5,183 bases of DNA. Origin: Prevotellaceae bacterium (lineage in GTDB: Bacteria > Bacteroidota > Bacteroidia > Bacteroidales > UBA932). Every line of letters starts with the position of its first letter. Position 1 is the stretch's first letter. The stretch is from assembly GCA_031278495.1 (NCBI GenBank), contig JAITKG010000100.1, positions 1 through 5,183 on the forward strand, written 5' to 3'. The notes beneath the pieces were generated by a model. It was not told the origin of the DNA. It searched no databases and saw only the letters and a program-made list of their open reading frames with translations. Below, piece after piece: positions 5,179 through 5,183 of this stretch. The translations under genes and the position numbers were made by a program.

Positions 5179-5183
5179 TAGTA

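Larger units (their letters stand above)
4420..5183. other. long non-coding region rich in inverted repeats
   Basis: About 760 bases between the peptidase promoter and the window edge contain no reading frame of ordinary gene length. The supported contents are a GC-rich hairpin (4467-4490), a 12-bp inverted repeat (4507-4567), a palindrome with a plus-strand promoter (4641-4681), a 46-codon minus-strand open frame (4686-4826), interleaved inverted repeats (4850-5021) and divergent promoters (5066-5152). No tRNA or rRNA gene was recognised inside it. Confidence 0.6.

Noticed and set aside
1..5183. CRISPR array or tRNA genes
   Set aside because: There are no regularly spaced direct repeats with unique spacers, and no cloverleaf with the conserved T-loop sequence was seen on either strand by eye.

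Overview
The window looks like chromosomal DNA from a member of the Bacteroidota, probably Bacteroidales. Three things point there. Promoters of the Bacteroidota type (TTTG, about 19-20 bases, then TAnnTTTG) stand in front of several units. Start codons are preceded by A-rich leaders rather than Shine-Dalgarno sequences. The gene content also fits: a secreted protein with the Fibrobacter succinogenes major paralogous (FISUMP) domain and a lipoprotein M13 peptidase. The species cannot be named from this sequence.

Layout. Positions 1-59 hold the last 18 codons of an unidentified plus-strand gene. It converges on a minus-strand gene (218-1423) for a 401-residue secreted, cysteine-rich FISUMP-domain protein. 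That gene appears to have a leader of about 330 bases containing two strong inverted repeats and starting at a consensus promoter (1760-1790). Upstream, also on the minus strand, lies a broken toxin-antitoxin pair: an intact 75-residue antitoxin-like gene (1918-2145) overlapping the start of a PIN-domain (VapC-like) toxin cut off after 39 residues (1808-1927). Next is a monocistronic minus-strand gene (2332-4359) for a complete 675-residue M13 (neprilysin/PepO-like) zinc metallopeptidase with a lipoprotein signal.

Positions 4420-5183 contain no convincing full-length gene but much structure. There is a GC-rich hairpin, a 12-bp perfect inverted repeat, a promoter lying inside a palindrome, and a small minus-strand reading frame that may be a gene remnant. 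A cluster of interleaved, mutually exclusive inverted repeats follows (4850-5021). The window ends with two divergent consensus promoters. The right-hand one is followed by a boxA-like antitermination sequence at the edge, suggesting that an rRNA operon, or another boxA-controlled transcript, begins just beyond the window.

The protein genes do not form one pathway. Two encode exported proteins of the cell envelope, the third is a decayed toxin-antitoxin locus, and each seems to have its own promoter. The least explained part is the structured non-coding DNA at 4850-5070, downstream of a strong minus-strand promoter: it could specify a structured RNA or be the relic of a small mobile element.
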